DNA of 6,075 nucleotides from Candidatus Delongbacteria bacterium (lineage in GTDB: Bacteria; Bacteroidota; Bacteroidia; Bacteroidales; ML635J-15): the NCBI GenBank assembly GCA_027858215.1, contig JAQIDD010000303.1, positions 1 through 6,075 on the forward strand, written 5' to 3'. The translations under genes and the position numbers were made by a program. The notes under the pieces are model-generated. The model did no database searches and was not told the DNA's origin. It was given only the letters and a program-made list of their open reading frames with translations. Shown here piece after piece: positions 5,567 through 6,075 of the stretch; position 1 is the first letter of the stretch, and the number at the start of each line of letters is the position of its first letter.

Positions 5567-6075
5567 TTGTATCCTTGTGTTTTCCGGTTACCGTTAAATA
5601 TTGAATGATGGCTTTTGATTTTTTGATGCGATGTATTTCTAGTTGTACCTTAGCTGCTGTTTCCTGATTGACAGCCTCCAGGTATTCCGACGCCATGATA
5701 CTTCCCTGCACAAACTGTGATTCTTTTGCTTCCCTGATATCACTTCTGAGCTCGATGATGGCTTCATCACGACTCATCATCTCTTCGTTGACATGTATAT
5801 CATTTAAATACTGTTCGGCTTCGGTATTTATGGATTGCCTGAAAGCCTCTTCCTTGTTGTTCAGTTGTTGCACAGACAAATCAAGCATTTGTTTTTTATA
5901 CTGTATGTTGTTCCATTGCCACGGCGACCATGAAAATTTCACCCCCACGATGGCAAATGGCTCGAAATCATCGCTGAGCATGTTCAACCCCGGGCGGCCA
6001 TATCCGGCCTGGCCGAATGCAGCCAATTGCGGGTATCGTTGCGTGAAAAGCATCTCTTTTTGTACTTCAAGACGC
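5550..6075 (-). CDS. TolC-family outer-membrane efflux protein, C-terminal part (5' end outside window)
   Basis: The frame is open to the window edge with no stop, so this is the last 174 residues of a longer protein (TolC-like proteins are usually 400-500 aa); the Met codon at 6053 is internal. It holds the C-terminal repeat of the channel: a strand segment YPQLAAFGQAGYGRPGLN, then VGVKFSWSPWQWNN typical of the second outer-membrane beta region, followed by long heptad-like alpha helices (from the KKQMLDL region to AIIQYLTV) with the SxxEYLEAVNQE motif seen in this family. It acts as a trimeric channel across the outer membrane and periplasm and takes its cargo from the adaptor encoded next, whose ATG lies 17 bp inside this gene. 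The charged tail GKHKDTNETEQ is unremarkable. Signal peptide and N-terminal repeat cannot be seen. Confidence 0.92.
   Translation of the reverse strand, partial: RLEVQKEMLFTQRYPQLAAFGQAGYGRPGLNMLSDDFEPFAIVGVKFSWSPWQWNNIQYKKQMLDLSVQQLNNKEEAFRQSINTEAEQYLNDIHVNEEMMSRDEAIIELRSDIREAKESQFVQGSIMASEYLEAVNQETAAKVQLEIHRIKKSKAIIQYLTVTGKHKDTNETEQ
5572..5576 (-). promoter_or_regulatory. Shine-Dalgarno-like AAGGA deciding the adaptor start
   Basis: AAGGA stands 5 nt before the ATG at 5566 on the minus strand, inside the end of the TolC-like gene. It is the clearest ribosome-binding-like sequence in the window; other starts have only A-rich leaders. It favours 5566 over the in-frame ATG at 5548. Confidence 0.5.

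Overview
The window looks like a chromosomal segment from a member of the Bacteroidota. The evidence is the style of the genes (an outer-membrane efflux protein directly followed by a lipoprotein-type membrane fusion protein whose mature start resembles the 'DAYGNFE' seen in that phylum), weak or absent Shine-Dalgarno sequences at most starts, AT-rich gaps, and gaps filled with degenerate 7-8 nt tandem repeats. This assignment rests on recognition of families, not on a database search. All supported genes lie on the minus strand and read from the right end of the window to the left.

In order of transcription: the 3' end of a TolC-family outer-membrane efflux gene (5550-6075, cut by the window edge); a HlyD/YbhG-type periplasmic adaptor lipoprotein (4667-5566); a 183-bp gap holding repeats and an inverted repeat; a small HNH-nuclease-type gene (4142-4483); two ABC ATPases that overlap each other (3210-4142 and 2468-3223); a 91-bp gap holding the same kind of repeats; and two ABC-2 type permeases (1270-2376 and 151-1266) separated by 3 bp. 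From the stop codon of the last gene to the left edge (1-151) runs a tandem array of about 21 heptamers and octamers.

The adaptor, ATPases and permeases match Escherichia coli ybhG-ybhF-ybhS-ybhR in content and order, with two differences. The double-ATPase protein YbhF is here two separate genes. A small HNH gene sits between adaptor and ATPases and overlaps the first ATPase start by one base. Together with the TolC-like protein the products should form a tripartite exporter: two different permeases in the inner membrane, powered by a heterodimer of the two ATPases, linked by the adaptor to an outer-membrane channel. Motif losses in the two ATPases complement each other, so one composite ATP site should be canonical and the other degenerate. 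The substrate cannot be read from the sequence.

The least explained parts are the repeats. Two gaps inside the operon share the same modules (a 13-nt and a 10-nt identical word plus an AT-rich heptamer tract), and a different heptamer family follows the last gene. In two places the repeats begin exactly at, or supply, a stop codon. I see no tRNA, rRNA, CRISPR array, insertion sequence or convincing promoter.
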